From Trematomus loennbergii (lineage: Eukaryota; Chordata; Actinopteri; Perciformes; Nototheniidae): a DNA stretch of 64,000 nucleotides. Positions within the stretch are counted from its first letter, which is position 1. Each line of letters begins with the position of its first letter. Location of the stretch: assembly GCA_012861695.1 (NCBI GenBank), contig JAAOOA010000016.1:23352494-23416493 (forward strand), given 5' to 3'. The notes under the pieces were generated by a model that saw only the letters and a program-made list of their open reading frames with translations, was not told where the DNA came from and did no database searches. The position numbers and the translations under genes are program-made. This document shows, in pieces, positions 63,041 to 64,000 of the stretch.

Positions 63041-64000
63041 CTGCGGGAGAAAGAGGGAGGAGAGAGTGGGTGAGAGAGGGGGAGAGGCAGCAGGGACGGC
63101 ACAGCAATAATTACTGATTTATTGGAGGAAATTAGCACAACACAAACTGGCTGCCCGCACCATATTGAGATGATAGATAGCGGAGGGGAGGGGGGGTTGT
63201 GTGTGTGAGGGGTGCTCGTGGCTGGGTGGGAGGGGGGGGGGGGCGTCTCGGAGGAGGGCGGTGGAGGCGCTCGGCAGCTGGCGCCTCATCTCCCCTCACA
63301 CACACACAACACACACATACCTCTCCATGTTACCCTCTGGGCTAGGTTGGCATGGTGCTGGCGTAGAGTTCGGCGACGGGGGCCAAATCAAGAGTTTAAT
63401 CAATACACCAGTCTAGTTAAAGACAGGCCGACCGCCGCTGCCGCTGCCGCCGCCGCCGCCAACACTCTCTTCCCCCCCCTCCTCCCATTTCAACTGCCTC
63501 CAGTGCAGCTCTCATTAGGGCCTAACTGGCCTTGCCCCTGAGCCTCCGTCTTCATTTACTCCATTCTCATATCCATCCCTCTCCTGCCAAGACGCTCGTT
63601 TCCATACTTTAAAGAGAACACAACTCGTTTCTCTCCCCAGGTGGCGTGACCTCCCGTTTCGCCCCCTTCCTGCCTTTTCATCGCTCACCTCACATTCCCT
63701 TCATCTCTCTCTCACTTCCTCGCTGTCAGTTGTCGAGTTGTCACTGTCACACGGCTACACATGTGGCACTGAAATGACACCAGCCTGCTGCGGCGCAGCA
63801 GTCAAGTCGGACAAATTACCCATGAGGCCAAGGGGTGCATATCTCCCCATTAATTGTTCGGGGAGTTTGCATATGGCCGCTGGAGTGATGCTCACAGACC
63901 ACCTTGCTCAAATGGTGTCCGTGTGTAATATGTGTGTGTGAGTGGTGGGGGTGTGGTGAGAGGGGGTAACACGACAGGTGGGCCTTCATCAGTGTACTGG
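63041..64000 (-). other. AKT3 intron, partial; no exon recognised
   Basis: The exon preceding the catalytic loop was looked for and not found, so the intron continues past the window end. The stretch contains poly-G at 63229-63243 and a (GCC)n run at 63431-63461. Confidence 0.6.

Overview
The window is nuclear DNA from a ray-finned, probably percomorph teleost fish. It has spliced vertebrate genes with GT-AG introns, teleost-type L2/CR1-like LINE tails, many TIR transposons (hAT-like, pogo-like, THAP-bearing, TTAA-flanked), very dense (CA)n microsatellites and one 100-bp N gap (23901-24000). No bacterial-type feature is present. Most long open frames are read-through of (CA)n/(GT)n arrays or of repeats.

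Two real host genes are present, both partial, in convergent (tail-to-tail) order. On the plus strand are the last coding exons of SDCCAG8, a centrosomal/ciliary coiled-coil protein: 28116-28224, 29944-30075, 46577-46701 and a tentative last exon at 47073-47099. On the minus strand are the last six coding exons of AKT3, a serine/threonine kinase: 63040-62921, 62282-62154, 56954-56740, 56170-56083, 54828-54726 and 53497-53412. They cover the kinase catalytic loop through the hydrophobic motif and stop codon. SDCCAG8 and AKT3 are also convergent neighbours in other vertebrates, so this is conserved synteny.

The first 24 kb is a transposon graveyard. From left to right it holds: a Ty1/copia-type LTR element on the minus strand (gag start, a primer-binding site matching the tRNA-iMet anticodon arm, 5' LTR) split by a 5'-truncated LINE; a tRNA-derived SINE; a hAT-like element with a perfect 8-bp target duplication; a GC-rich foldback MITE; and then a large tandem satellite running from about 9.38 kb to the N gap. 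Each satellite monomer carries a tRNA-like segment whose D-arm/box A half and T-arm/box B half lie on opposite strands. Eighteen such segments occur at spacings of about 338, 612, 602 and 585 bp, a higher-order repeat of roughly 2.13 kb with gained and lost monomers. Two chains of nested insertions interrupt the satellite. The first is a pogo-like element in a TTAA-flanked MITE in a hAT-like element. The second is a THAP-bearing element in a hAT in a foldback element.

From 24 to 64 kb the sequence is intron and intergenic DNA of the two genes, with about twenty dinucleotide arrays, MITEs, LINE fragments and minisatellites. Single-base indels recur in conserved exons: three in one AKT3 exon, and one in SDCCAG8 that creates a stop. 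Similar indels occur through the satellite and (CA)n arrays. This suggests residual sequencing error of homopolymer type, although real mutation is not excluded.
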